IMG/VR virus record: IMGVR_UViG_3300006124_000013
Span: 1 to 23,504 of that record
Length of the DNA stretch: 23,504 nucleotides
Source: a virus
Strand: one strand, 5' to 3'
Shown: positions 16,018 through 23,489 of the stretch, piece after piece
Layout: each line of letters opens with the position of its first letter
Numbering within the stretch: position 1 is the first letter of the stretch
Translations under genes and position numbers: made by a program
The notes under the pieces: model-generated
The model's input: the letters and a program-made list of their open reading frames with translations, nothing else
Told to the model about the DNA's origin: nothing
The model's database searches: none

Positions 16018-16451
16018 TTCCTCAAGTCATCCTTGAAGTTCCAACGCAAGAGCAAATTAAGCGTCTTCAGACTGAAATGTCCAAGATGCCGCAGCAAGAA
16101 CTGCAAACAGAGCATTATTTTTCTGCCGGTATGTACTGCCGCAAGGTTGCCAGACCCGCAGGAACCCTAATTGTTGGCAAGGTTCATAAGGAACCGCATT
16201 TCTTTTTATGCGCCAAAGGTGAGATAATTGCGTGGACTGAACACGGTATGAAACACTTGTACGCCGGTGATGTTGTTGAATCACAGCCTGGCACAAAAAG
16301 AGTTACGCTGTCTGTAGTGGATTCTATTGGGATAACCATCCATAAAACAGACAAAACTGATCTGGATGAAATCGAAAAAGAGCTTATCGAACCCGATGAT
16401 TTGGCTTTGTTTGATTCTGATAACAAATTGAAATTAAAGGTGATAACATGA
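16014..16451 (+). CDS. Small cupin-fold virion-module protein
   Basis: The 145-residue protein starts at TTG 16014 behind a consensus AGGAGG, overlapping the gp10-like stop by four bases. It has a single-domain cupin pattern: the central strands GTLIVGKVHKEPHFFLCAKGEI (residues ~50-71) and LYAGDVVESQPGTKR (~82-96), with H58, H62 and H110 as possible metal ligands. The N-terminal helix (MSKMPQQELQTEHYFSAGMYCR) and C-terminal IEKELIEPDDL match a phage cupin group I recall beside gp10-like genes. Its role is unknown; options are a small tail or assembly component. The ligand spacing differs from the common HxH form, so metal binding is uncertain. It overlaps the next gene by ATGA. Confidence 0.75.
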   Translation: MIPQVILEVPTQEQIKRLQTEMSKMPQQELQTEHYFSAGMYCRKVARPAGTLIVGKVHKEPHFFLCAKGEIIAWTEHGMKHLYAGDVVESQPGTKRVTLSVVDSIGITIHKTDKTDLDEIEKELIEPDDLALFDSDNKLKLKVIT

Positions 16452-17272
16452 CTTGGATTGTTGCGGCTGTTAGTGGTTTGAGCGGAACAGAACTTGCTCT
16501 TGGAGGCTCTGCGGTTCTTAATTACTTGGGTTCACAAGGGCAAGCTAATGCCGCGCAAAATGCTGCTCAAACACAAGCCAATGCAGCGCAATCAGCACAG
16601 GCGCAGCAACAAGCTAACTTTAACCTGATTAACCAGCAACAAGCACCGTCGCGTGCCGTTGGTTACTCTGCGCTTAATACACTTGGTTCTATGTTGCCTG
16701 GCCAAAACCAGCAATACGACGCCCAAGGTAAGCCGATTGGCACAGTTGCAGGAACTGGTTCTTTGACTCAGACGTTTGGCCCAGAGCAACTTAAATCTAA
16801 TCTTGCGCCTAACTATCAGTTCATGTTAAACCAAGGTCTTGGCGCTCAGAACCAAGCATTAAACGCTGGCGGTGGCGGTTCTAACATTGGGATTGCAGGA
16901 ACCAAGTTTGCAGAAGATTACGCTTCTAATGCGTATCAGAATGCGTTCAACAACTATCAGAATCAGCAAACTAACATCTACAACCGCCTTGCAGGTATCG
17001 CTGGCCTTGGTCAACAAGGACAAACTGCTGTAAACGCCGCAGGCACAAACGCAACAAATGCAATCGGTCAACTCGGCGTAGGAGCTGCTGGCGCTCTTGG
17101 CTCTGGTCAGATTGGCGCTGCTAATGCTAACGCAACTGGACTGGCTAACCTCGGTAACGCTGGGTACTTGGCAAGCCTTATGAATAGTCCAACAGGTGCA
17201 GCAAACCCTACTAACCAATTGGTAACAACGGGTCAATATGCAAACATCCCTGCATACATGATTCAGCCGTAA
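16448..17272 (+). CDS. First DNA-ejection (internal virion) protein, gp7-like
   Basis: The 274-residue protein is Ala/Gln/Asn/Gly-rich. A hydrophobic N-terminal stretch (VAAVSGLSGTELALGGSAVLNYLG, residues ~4-27) is followed by an Ala/Gln-rich helix (residues ~30-60), a core with FMLNQGLGAQNQALNAGGG (~125-143) and NIYNRLAGIAGLGQQGQ (~176-192), and glycine-rich repeats near the end. The NQG..A.....A..G and LAG.A..GQ phrases recur in phage DNA-injection proteins. P22 gp7 is 229 residues and has the same place after the tail hub genes. It is expected to leave the virion into the host envelope during infection. ATGA overlap with the cupin gene. Confidence 0.78.
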   Translation: MTWIVAAVSGLSGTELALGGSAVLNYLGSQGQANAAQNAAQTQANAAQSAQAQQQANFNLINQQQAPSRAVGYSALNTLGSMLPGQNQQYDAQGKPIGTVAGTGSLTQTFGPEQLKSNLAPNYQFMLNQGLGAQNQALNAGGGGSNIGIAGTKFAEDYASNAYQNAFNNYQNQQTNIYNRLAGIAGLGQQGQTAVNAAGTNATNAIGQLGVGAAGALGSGQIGAANANATGLANLGNAGYLASLMNSPTGAANPTNQLVTTGQYANIPAYMIQP

Positions 17273-17281
17273 GGATAAAAA

Positions 17282-18724
17282 ATGCCTGATTACAACTTTA
17301 TCAATGCGGCAAGCGAAGTAAAGCCTGTACAACAGACTTCAATGGCGGATATGCTGAACTTGGCGCGTGGGGCGCAGGCATACCAGCAGGCGCAGCAGAT
17401 CAATCCGTTGGATGTGCAATCCAAGCAATTAGCGATTCAACAGGCTCAACAAGTTAATCCTTTGGCATTGCGTCAACAAGCAGCGCAAACAGCAGCAGCC
17501 GAAGGTATATTGGCACCAAGCATTGCTAGGGCTGGTTCTGAAGCTGAAACTGCTGCAACCGGCGCTGAATCTGCCAAATTGTCTTTGGCTCAAAAGAAAG
17601 CACAAACAATTTCTAGCGGCTATGTTGGCGCAATTAATGACCCACTTGTTTTGCAAGCAACAAACAGTCCAGATACAGTTGACAAAAATAAACTTGTTGG
17701 ATTTCTTAAAAGTTTTGGTAAAACTCAAGCCAAGGCAGCAGGCGTTCCAGAAGAACAAGCCGACCAATTAATGCAGCCGTACATTGATATTGCTCAAAAC
17801 AATCCTGCTGGTTTGCGCCCTTACTTGATTCAACGTCATATTGCAGGCTTAGATGCTGCTGGTCAAACTGGTACTTACCAAACACAAACCGCTGTCACTC
17901 CTGAAGGACGCACGGTTACAACTACGCCTGGCCTTGGAACTCAAAAGGTTGAATTTGGTCTTGCTGGTGGCGTACAGGCTGGTAAACCACCTGTTACCGG
18001 CGCAGACATGGGAAGTCCGTTTAATCCTAGCGCACCAGCGCCTTTGCCACATCAAGTGCAAGACCCTCGCATTCCACGCATTCCAGACCCTACTGAAGCT
18101 GCTGATACAACCGCTGGCGTTCAACTTCGTCAAGGCTTGCTAAGTCACTTGAACAACACGGCAGAAGCTAATCGCAACTTGCAAGAAAGTTTCTCGGCTG
18201 TTACTAAACTTGACCCTGGCGCATGGTATTCGTCGGGCGCAGTAGGTAATGCGGTTCGTGTATTGAAAAACTTGGTCGGTAGTTCTGATTACCAACAATT
18301 GTCTAAAGACTTGGCTAACGTCCAACTTTCGCAATTGCAAGCCCAAGGTGGGTCAATGCAGACCGACGCTGCCAAAGCATTGCAAGCCCGTGCATCCGGC
18401 TCTGAGACTTACAACCCCGATGTTTTGCTAAACATTCTTAAACGTACACAAGCAAAACAGACAGAGATGCAGCTACAAGCGCCAGCACTTCAATTGTTCT
18501 CGCAAAAGTTTGGTGATGCAAATGCTGCTAAATTCCAACAAGAATGGTCTAAAAATGCTGATTCCAAAGTGTTTGAGGCAATGAACATAGATAAATATGT
18601 TACAGACCCTGTTGAAAAGAAAAAACAGATTAATGAATTGCTTGGCAACGACCCCAAGGCTCGCGCTCTATTTGCAACTAAGTACGATAACATCAACAAA
18701 CTAATTCAAAATGGGAGTTTGTAA
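17282..18724 (+). CDS. Second ejection-type internal virion protein, gp20-like by position
   Basis: The 480-residue protein is Gln/Ala-rich at the N-terminus (GAQAYQQAQQINPLDVQSKQ and similar, residues ~30-70) and largely helical, with a Pro-rich linker at ~240-270 and a charged helical end. No transmembrane segment or enzyme motif is seen. Its length is near P22 gp20 (471), and it is second in a run of three such genes, so I infer an ejection protein; the sequence itself does not prove it. It uses the same 15-base leader as the gp10-like gene and abuts the next gene with no gap. Confidence 0.65.
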   Translation: MPDYNFINAASEVKPVQQTSMADMLNLARGAQAYQQAQQINPLDVQSKQLAIQQAQQVNPLALRQQAAQTAAAEGILAPSIARAGSEAETAATGAESAKLSLAQKKAQTISSGYVGAINDPLVLQATNSPDTVDKNKLVGFLKSFGKTQAKAAGVPEEQADQLMQPYIDIAQNNPAGLRPYLIQRHIAGLDAAGQTGTYQTQTAVTPEGRTVTTTPGLGTQKVEFGLAGGVQAGKPPVTGADMGSPFNPSAPAPLPHQVQDPRIPRIPDPTEAADTTAGVQLRQGLLSHLNNTAEANRNLQESFSAVTKLDPGAWYSSGAVGNAVRVLKNLVGSSDYQQLSKDLANVQLSQLQAQGGSMQTDAAKALQARASGSETYNPDVLLNILKRTQAKQTEMQLQAPALQLFSQKFGDANAAKFQQEWSKNADSKVFEAMNIDKYVTDPVEKKKQINELLGNDPKARALFATKYDNINKLIQNGSL

Positions 18725-21190
18725 ATGGATGATCTTCGCGCTCTAATTGCTGGAGACCAACCGGCTACTCCTGTTGCATCATCCGTACCTGCTGCGCCAA
18801 AGCGTAATAAAGAACCTACAGCGCAAGAAATGTATGGTGTAAAAGACCTGCAAGATTCTTTGTCACAGATTCAAGCAACTTTGCCTGATTTGGTTCCTGG
18901 CTCACCATCTCACAAACGTGCATTGGCTGACATTCAAAGCATTCAATCGGAATTGCAACGCCATGCAACGGCTGCACCTCAATCTGCTCCACAAGCAACG
19001 CAACAATCTTCTAGCAACCCTCTGCGTGATTTGATTGCAGGTTCGTCCGCACCTACGCCAAACTTGTCTGATATTGGAACCGTTACACCTCAAGGACATC
19101 TAACACCACAGCAAATGGAAGCGCAGGTTAAGCCTGCACAGCCCGGCTTAGTTACTCAAGCACTTCAACGTGCATTGCAAGTAAGACAACGTGCGCCAGC
19201 AGAAATTGCTTCCGCGCTTGATGTGGTTGGCAATCTTCCTTCTCAAGTTGCTGGAACTGTTGGCTATGGCGCTGGTCGTTTGTTTGGCTTGAACCCTCAA
19301 GAAGCTACCGCTGCTGCTGCGCCTGTGTCTCAAGCCTTGGCTAACCCTACCGGACGTTTGATGGGTGTTACTGACCAACCAGGCTACCAAAGTTCTTTGC
19401 CTGCAATGGCGCAACAAGCAATTGGAGGCGCTGTTCAAAAAGGTGCAGAGGCTGTTGGGCAACGCACCGGAATTAACCCAACGGACATTGAGCAAGGGGT
19501 AACGGCTGCAATGATGGCTGCTCCTATGCTTAAAGCCCCGTTAGGACGCGCTGGTACGGCTATTAAAGCTGCTTTGCCTGAGTACACGTTTGCTGAGCCT
19601 AAAACGGCTGCTGTGGCGGCTCCTACTGAAACCGTTGGGCTTGGAAGTGCCGGTGCTGCCGCATCTAAAACAGACCCTTATGCGGGTCAAATAACTGGAG
19701 AAGAATCCGCAAGAGGCGGTCAATTCCCGCAAATTAAACTTTCTAAAATTTCTCAAGATGTGCCCAAATCAGAACAAGCAGTAAGGGCGCAAATTGCAAA
19801 TGAAATTCTTGGAGATAGTGGACAAATTCGGCCTGGTGTTGTTACGGGTAATGAAAACACGTTACGCAATGAATACACATTAGCAAAAATGCCAGACGCC
19901 ACACCGGAAGGTCAAGTTTACAAACAACAAATTGCAAACGAACAAAATGCGTTGTCTAACTATGCTCAAGAACGTGTAAAAGCAACTGGGGCAGACCCAT
20001 CATTGATTGATGATGAACAACGTGGACGCGCAGTTAATGACGTGTTTTATGGAAATTATCCTGATGACCCAGTTCCAACAAGTATTACCGGATATTTTCA
20101 AAGAGCAAAAGAACAAATTTATCAATCAGCAAAAGACAGATTTGGAAACAACGCGATTCAAACATCTAATGTTGATAACTTGCTAAACAATCCTCAATGG
20201 ACTGCCGGTCTTGAAATTAAAGGAAATCAAGGAGTAGCTTCTTCGGCTCAAAAATTCCTTAATCTTGCTAAAAATGTTGGATTTGAAGACGCAAATGGTG
20301 TTATGCAACCTGCTGGCTCTGTATCTGCTTACGATGCAGTAAGAAAGGCATTAAATAGCGAATGGTCGCCTCAAAATTCTAGAGCAATTGCGGCTGTAAA
20401 CAGTGCTATTGATAAAGACATTGCAAGTGCGGCAGACCCATCACTTTACAAACTTGGCGATAACATTCACAAGTTGGAAAAAACAATTTTTGAATCAAAA
20501 GGAATTGCAGATATTTTTGGGCCACAAGATAAAAATGGCGTAACTTTGTCTAGCACTCCAGTAGAAAAAGTATTGCCAAAATTAAACAATTTGCCTATTG
20601 AGCAATGGCGTCACATTAACGATACATTAAATCAATTTGCAAGTGGAAGTTTGCGTGATGCACCAGAAGGAATGCCTTCAATCCCGCCTGAATTGCAAAA
20701 TGCCGCTTCTGCTGCTCAAAAAGAAATAGCAGGCGCATTAGCGCGTAAAGTGTATGAATCGGGCGCTTCTAAAATTGGCACATGGAATCAGAACTCTGTT
20801 AATTCCACACTTAATTCAACAATTGGTCAAAAAATACTTCAAACATTTCCACAAGATGAAGTTGCAAAATTTCACACATTAAATCGTGGTGGTTATTTGA
20901 TGCCTGGCGTACATTCGTATGAAGGTGCAGCGTTACAACAAAAACGTGTTGGCAATTTGGCAGGAACTCTTGCAGAAAAAGGACTTACCGCTGGTGGCGC
21001 AGGTTTGGGCGGTGCATTGTTTGGGCCTCCAGGCGCTGCCGCAGGTGCTGGAATTGGTCAACAAGTAGGTGGTAAAGTTGCTGGTGCATTGGAACAACGC
21101 GCGTTATCTAAGAGAGCTACTAAAGCTGTTGAAGAAATGCAAAAAGCAGCAGCACTTAATAAAACTTCTTTAAAAGACATTGGCAAATAA
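18725..21190 (+). CDS. Third, largest ejection-type internal virion protein, gp16-like by position
   Basis: The 821-residue protein starts on the base after the previous stop. Its N-terminal ~300 residues are Pro/Ala/Gln-rich, with repeated openings like LRALIAGD and LRDLIAGSS. The middle (~350-700) is helical and Asn/Lys/Gln-rich. Near the C-terminus, residues ~753-788 form a glycine-zipper-like hydrophobic stretch (GGAGLGGALFGPPGAAAGAG...), a candidate for membrane insertion. It has no clear lytic transglycosylase motif. In P22 the third ejection protein gp16 (609 residues) acts in the inner membrane. The bases from ~19700 to ~20990 are more AT-rich, with many AAA, GAA and AAT codons, unlike the gene's first third. 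The function is inferred from order, size and the zipper. Confidence 0.65.
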   Translation: MDDLRALIAGDQPATPVASSVPAAPKRNKEPTAQEMYGVKDLQDSLSQIQATLPDLVPGSPSHKRALADIQSIQSELQRHATAAPQSAPQATQQSSSNPLRDLIAGSSAPTPNLSDIGTVTPQGHLTPQQMEAQVKPAQPGLVTQALQRALQVRQRAPAEIASALDVVGNLPSQVAGTVGYGAGRLFGLNPQEATAAAAPVSQALANPTGRLMGVTDQPGYQSSLPAMAQQAIGGAVQKGAEAVGQRTGINPTDIEQGVTAAMMAAPMLKAPLGRAGTAIKAALPEYTFAEPKTAAVAAPTETVGLGSAGAAASKTDPYAGQITGEESARGGQFPQIKLSKISQDVPKSEQAVRAQIANEILGDSGQIRPGVVTGNENTLRNEYTLAKMPDATPEGQVYKQQIANEQNALSNYAQERVKATGADPSLIDDEQRGRAVNDVFYGNYPDDPVPTSITGYFQRAKEQIYQSAKDRFGNNAIQTSNVDNLLNNPQWTAGLEIKGNQGVASSAQKFLNLAKNVGFEDANGVMQPAGSVSAYDAVRKALNSEWSPQNSRAIAAVNSAIDKDIASAADPSLYKLGDNIHKLEKTIFESKGIADIFGPQDKNGVTLSSTPVEKVLPKLNNLPIEQWRHINDTLNQFASGSLRDAPEGMPSIPPELQNAASAAQKEIAGALARKVYESGASKIGTWNQNSVNSTLNSTIGQKILQTFPQDEVAKFHTLNRGGYLMPGVHSYEGAALQQKRVGNLAGTLAEKGLTAGGAGLGGALFGPPGAAAGAGIGQQVGGKVAGALEQRALSKRATKAVEEMQKAAALNKTSLKDIGK

Positions 21191-21192
21191 TC

Positions 21193-21426
21193 ATGGAAAT
21201 GCAACAAATCATTGATCTTGGCCTTGGCGCTGTAATGGCTGTTATCGGCTGGTTTGCGCGTGAACTGTGGTCTGCTGTCAAGGAATTGAAATCTGACTTG
21301 TCTAAGCTGCGTGAAGACCTACCCAAAGACTACGTTGCAAGGGACGACTATCGTCAAGACATACGCGAACTCAAAGAAATCATGAACAAGATTTTTGACC
21401 GGCTAGACAACAAACAAGACAAATGA
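21193..21426 (+). CDS. Small membrane-anchored coiled-coil protein
   Basis: The 77-residue protein has one N-terminal membrane segment (residues ~5-24, IIDLGLGAVMAVIGWFA) followed by a charged helical region with heptad character (residues 25-42 and 52-74). This resembles small phage proteins variously called holin-like or lysis accessory; I cannot say which. Two ATGs at 21193 and 21199 are possible starts and neither has a clear ribosome site, so coupling to the gene upstream, two bases away, is likely. It opens the lysis block. Confidence 0.7.
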   Translation: MEMQQIIDLGLGAVMAVIGWFARELWSAVKELKSDLSKLREDLPKDYVARDDYRQDIRELKEIMNKIFDRLDNKQDK

Positions 21427-21435
21427 CTGCCAAAT

Positions 21436-21576
21436 GTGCCCAAGTTTGTACTCCTATTTGCACTCACATTGGCACCAGCTAGTGCAGAAAAGAAGTACGA
21501 ATGTGTGCGCTGGCGGTGGTACGGTGACTTTTACGAACGCAAGGTCTATTGCATTGAATGGCGTGAGAAAAAATGA
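21436..21576 (+). CDS. 46-residue exported protein with GTG start
   Basis: This gene is short and easily missed. From GTG 21436 it encodes a signal peptide (MPKFVLLFALTLAPASA) with an Ala-x-Ala cleavage site after residue 17, then a mature 29-residue peptide EKKYECVRWRWYGDFYERKV followed by YCIEWREKK, with two cysteines that could pair in the periplasm. The motif YECVRW.W.GD.Y.RKV.C.EWR recurs, as I recall, in small phage proteins next to lysis genes. An in-frame stop at 21424 limits the start. A second frame is also open from ATG 21434, but its product has no signal peptide or recognisable pattern. It ends in an ATGA overlap with the next gene. There is no lipobox, so it is not an obvious Rz1-type spanin. 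Confidence 0.72.
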   Translation: MPKFVLLFALTLAPASAEKKYECVRWRWYGDFYERKVYCIEWREKK

Positions 21577-22052
21577 TTGACCCGATAACCGCCTTTGCTA
21601 CCGCCCAAGCCGCCATTAAGGGGGTGCAGGCTGCCATCAAAATGGGCAAGGACTTGCAGGGCATTAGCGGCGATTTAATGAAGTTCTTTGAGGCCAAGGA
21701 CGTAGTAGCCAAGGCAGCGGCAGAACCTAAAAAGGGCTTCGGTAAGTCAGACACGGCGCAGGCGTTTGAGACGGTGATGCACGCCAAACAACTTCAAGAC
21801 GCTGAGAACGAACTTAAACAAATGTTGATCTGGTCAGGCCAAGCGGACGTATGGCAAGCCATCATGCTAGAGCGCAACAAGATTGTCCAAAAACGCAAGT
21901 CAGAGGAGATAGCGATGGAAAAAGCCAAAGCCAAGAAAAAACAAGAAATTAGCGAGGCTATTGAAATGGTTCTTGCTATTGCTGCCGGTGCTTTGCTGAT
22001 TACCTTGCTTGCATGGGGAACGATGGAATACGCAGACTTTATGAGGAAGTAA
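21573..22052 (+). CDS. Lysis-block protein with C-terminal membrane segment
   Basis: The 159-residue protein begins MIDPITAFATAQAAIKGVQAAI and ends with a single membrane segment (residues ~130-149) and a short tail. A basic/acidic helical stretch (about residues 95-130) precedes the membrane span. The DPITAFATAQAAI start and DAE.ELK.ML..SG..DVW..M..ERN.IVQ.RK middle match a phage hypothetical family I recall, of unknown function. It overlaps the small exported protein gene by ATGA and lies one base before the holin. A role in lysis or in holding an envelope protein is plausible from position. Confidence 0.75.
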   Translation: MIDPITAFATAQAAIKGVQAAIKMGKDLQGISGDLMKFFEAKDVVAKAAAEPKKGFGKSDTAQAFETVMHAKQLQDAENELKQMLIWSGQADVWQAIMLERNKIVQKRKSEEIAMEKAKAKKKQEISEAIEMVLAIAAGALLITLLAWGTMEYADFMRK

Positions 22053-22053
22053 C

Positions 22054-22548
22054 ATGGATTGGCTCGCACAAATCGCACCGACTATCGCTACGGCATTGGG
22101 TGGCCCACTTGCAGGCATGGCGGTCTCCGCTGTCAGTAAGGCTATTGGCTGCACACCGGAAGAAGTGCAAAACGTCATCAGCAATAACAAACTTGACGCA
22201 ACCCAAGTAGCCGCGCTCCAGCAAGCCGAACTGGAACTCAAGAAGCAAGCGCAAGCCATGAACTTGGACTTTGCAAAGCTGGCAAACGATGACCGTAAGT
22301 CTGCGCGTGATATGCAGGCAACAACGCGATCTATTATCCCGCCTGTTTTAGCGTTAGTAGTCACGATTGGATTTTTTGGAATTCTCATTGGTCTAATGAC
22401 CAAAACCTTTGCTACGTCTGATGCGTTAATGATGATGCTAGGAAGCCTTGGAACCGCATGGACTGGGATAATTTCCTTTTTCTTTGGTAGCAGCGCATCT
22501 AGCCAAGCTAAAGATCAACTTCTCCACCAATCAACACCTACGCAATGA
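22054..22548 (+). CDS. Holin, three-TM superfamily (GTA holin type)
   Basis: The 164-residue protein is expected to permeabilise the inner membrane so the endolysin reaches the cell wall. Two strong membrane segments are visible (residues ~94-115 and ~124-146), with a weaker hydrophobic N-terminal stretch (~5-28). The middle motif NDDRKSARDMQ and the end FFGSSASSQAKDQLL are typical of the Holin_3TM / GTA-holin family. GAGGAAG lies before the ATG at 22054. It overlaps the endolysin gene by ATGA, the usual holin-endolysin pairing. Confidence 0.87.
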   Translation: MDWLAQIAPTIATALGGPLAGMAVSAVSKAIGCTPEEVQNVISNNKLDATQVAALQQAELELKKQAQAMNLDFAKLANDDRKSARDMQATTRSIIPPVLALVVTIGFFGILIGLMTKTFATSDALMMMLGSLGTAWTGIISFFFGSSASSQAKDQLLHQSTPTQ

Positions 22549-23054
22549 ACTCAAACTTTGAAGCCTCACTAGCCCACGTCCTTCAATCGGAAGGCGGTTT
22601 TGTTGACAATCCGGCAGACCCTGGCGGCATGACTAACCTCGGCTGCACCAAAGCGGTGTGGGAAGAATTCGTAGGCCATCCAGTATCTGAAGCAGATATG
22701 CGAGCGTTAACGCCTGATGATGTTGCGCCTCTCTATAAGCGTAAGTATTGGGACAAGGTGTCCGGCGATGACCTTCCCGCAGGTCTTGACTACGCTGTGT
22801 TTGATGCTGCAATTAATAGTGGCCCTGGACGCGCTGCAAAGTGGCTACAAGAGGCCGTAGGCGTTACCGCTGATGGTTCTATCGGAAAAGGTACGTTAGC
22901 GGCTGTGGCGGCTTTTGACGTACAAGAACTGATTAAAGCGTACAACGATAAACGCCTCGGCTTCTTGCAAAGCCTGCCTACGTTTGGGACGTTTGGGAAA
23001 GGCTGGACAACTCGCGTTGCTTCCGTGCAAGCTGCCGCTTCGGAACTGGCTTAG
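22545..23054 (+). CDS. Endolysin, GH108 N-acetylmuramidase
   Basis: The 169-residue enzyme should cut the glycan chains of peptidoglycan to release progeny. The N-terminal motif SEGGFVDNPADPGGMTNLGCT (residues 15-35) is the signature of glycoside hydrolase family 108, with E16 as the catalytic acid. The second half (KYWDKVSGDDLPAGLDYAVFDAAINSGPGRAAKWLQEAVG and DG.IG..TL) fits the peptidoglycan-binding domain usual in this family. Full length and intact. A Cys at position 34 replaces the more usual Val or Ile. No signal peptide, so export relies on the holin. Its last 77 bases overlap a convergent minus-strand gene. Confidence 0.92.
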   Translation: MNSNFEASLAHVLQSEGGFVDNPADPGGMTNLGCTKAVWEEFVGHPVSEADMRALTPDDVAPLYKRKYWDKVSGDDLPAGLDYAVFDAAINSGPGRAAKWLQEAVGVTADGSIGKGTLAAVAAFDVQELIKAYNDKRLGFLQSLPTFGTFGKGWTTRVASVQAAASELA

Positions 23055-23271
23055 GGCAATTCTCCGGTGGCACGACCACACACCACACGGCGCTAAGATA
23101 CTTTTGCGTCCCACGGGTCTGCCATCGATCAATGTAAGCGTCCGGCATCGTTCTAAGTAAGCTGCTAATTGTGTGTTGCGGTGCTTTGGTTATTGCGTGA
23201 ATCTGTGCGGCTGTTAAACCATCAGGGTATTGGCGCAAGGCTGCGCGGACTACTTTGTTATAGCTATACAT
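22978..23271 (-). CDS. Small winged-helix-like protein, convergent to the lysis block
   Basis: The 97-residue protein is transcribed towards the late genes. Residues ~5-47 (NKVVRAALRQYPDGLTAAQI..ITKAPQHTISSLLRTMPDAYIDRW) have the look of a small helix-turn-helix, winged-helix type domain, and YIDRWQ....YL.AVWCVVVPPENCPKP is a pattern I recall from small phage proteins of unknown function. A regulatory or DNA-binding role is inference. Its ATG shares a base with the stop of the upstream minus gene (TAATG), so they form a small leftward operon. The C-terminal ~25 residues are encoded opposite the endolysin's 3' end and look low in conservation. Confidence 0.78.
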   Translation of the reverse strand: MYSYNKVVRAALRQYPDGLTAAQIHAITKAPQHTISSLLRTMPDAYIDRWQTRGTQKYLSAVWCVVVPPENCPKPVPKRQLARKQRELSSLSQTSQT

Positions 23272-23489
23272 TAACTGTTCTTATCCTTAAGTTTGGCTTC
23301 AATTGATCGAACCAGTCCGTAAAATCCTGCGCCTGATGTAAGCGTTGAATGTTTTGGTTCGTAACCGTAGTACATCATTGCTTTTTGTACTGCTGGTTGA
23401 AAATCCTCATCCGTCAGCCCTACCCACGGGCGCTGGGGTGAAGTGGTGTAGAGAGGTTTGCAAGATTCATTTATTTTTGTGCAAATCAT
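23271..23489 (-). CDS. Hypothetical protein (72 aa), minus strand
   Basis: The 72-residue protein starts at ATG 23489 (reading leftward), with AAAGGAAAC before it, a good ribosome site that supports the start. It has PWVGLTDEDFQPAVQKAM (residues ~21-38) and a helical C-terminus (YGLVRSIEAKLKDKN). The PW.GLT.EE/D phrase is frequent in small early phage proteins, but I cannot assign a function. It is upstream in the same minus-strand operon as the winged-helix-like gene and probably belongs to an early or middle gene block beyond the window. Confidence 0.72.
   Translation of the reverse strand: MICTKINESCKPLYTTSPQRPWVGLTDEDFQPAVQKAMMYYGYEPKHSTLTSGAGFYGLVRSIEAKLKDKNS

Noticed and set aside
18700-18740. 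Possible frameshift joining the second and third ejection genes
   Set aside because: The stop TAA is followed directly by a good ATG and the lengths match separate proteins; no slippery sequence is seen.
21423-21482. A 19-residue frame from ATG 21423 overlapping the preceding stop
   Set aside because: It is very short and Cys-rich without a pattern, and it overlaps the better-supported exported protein starting at GTG 21436.
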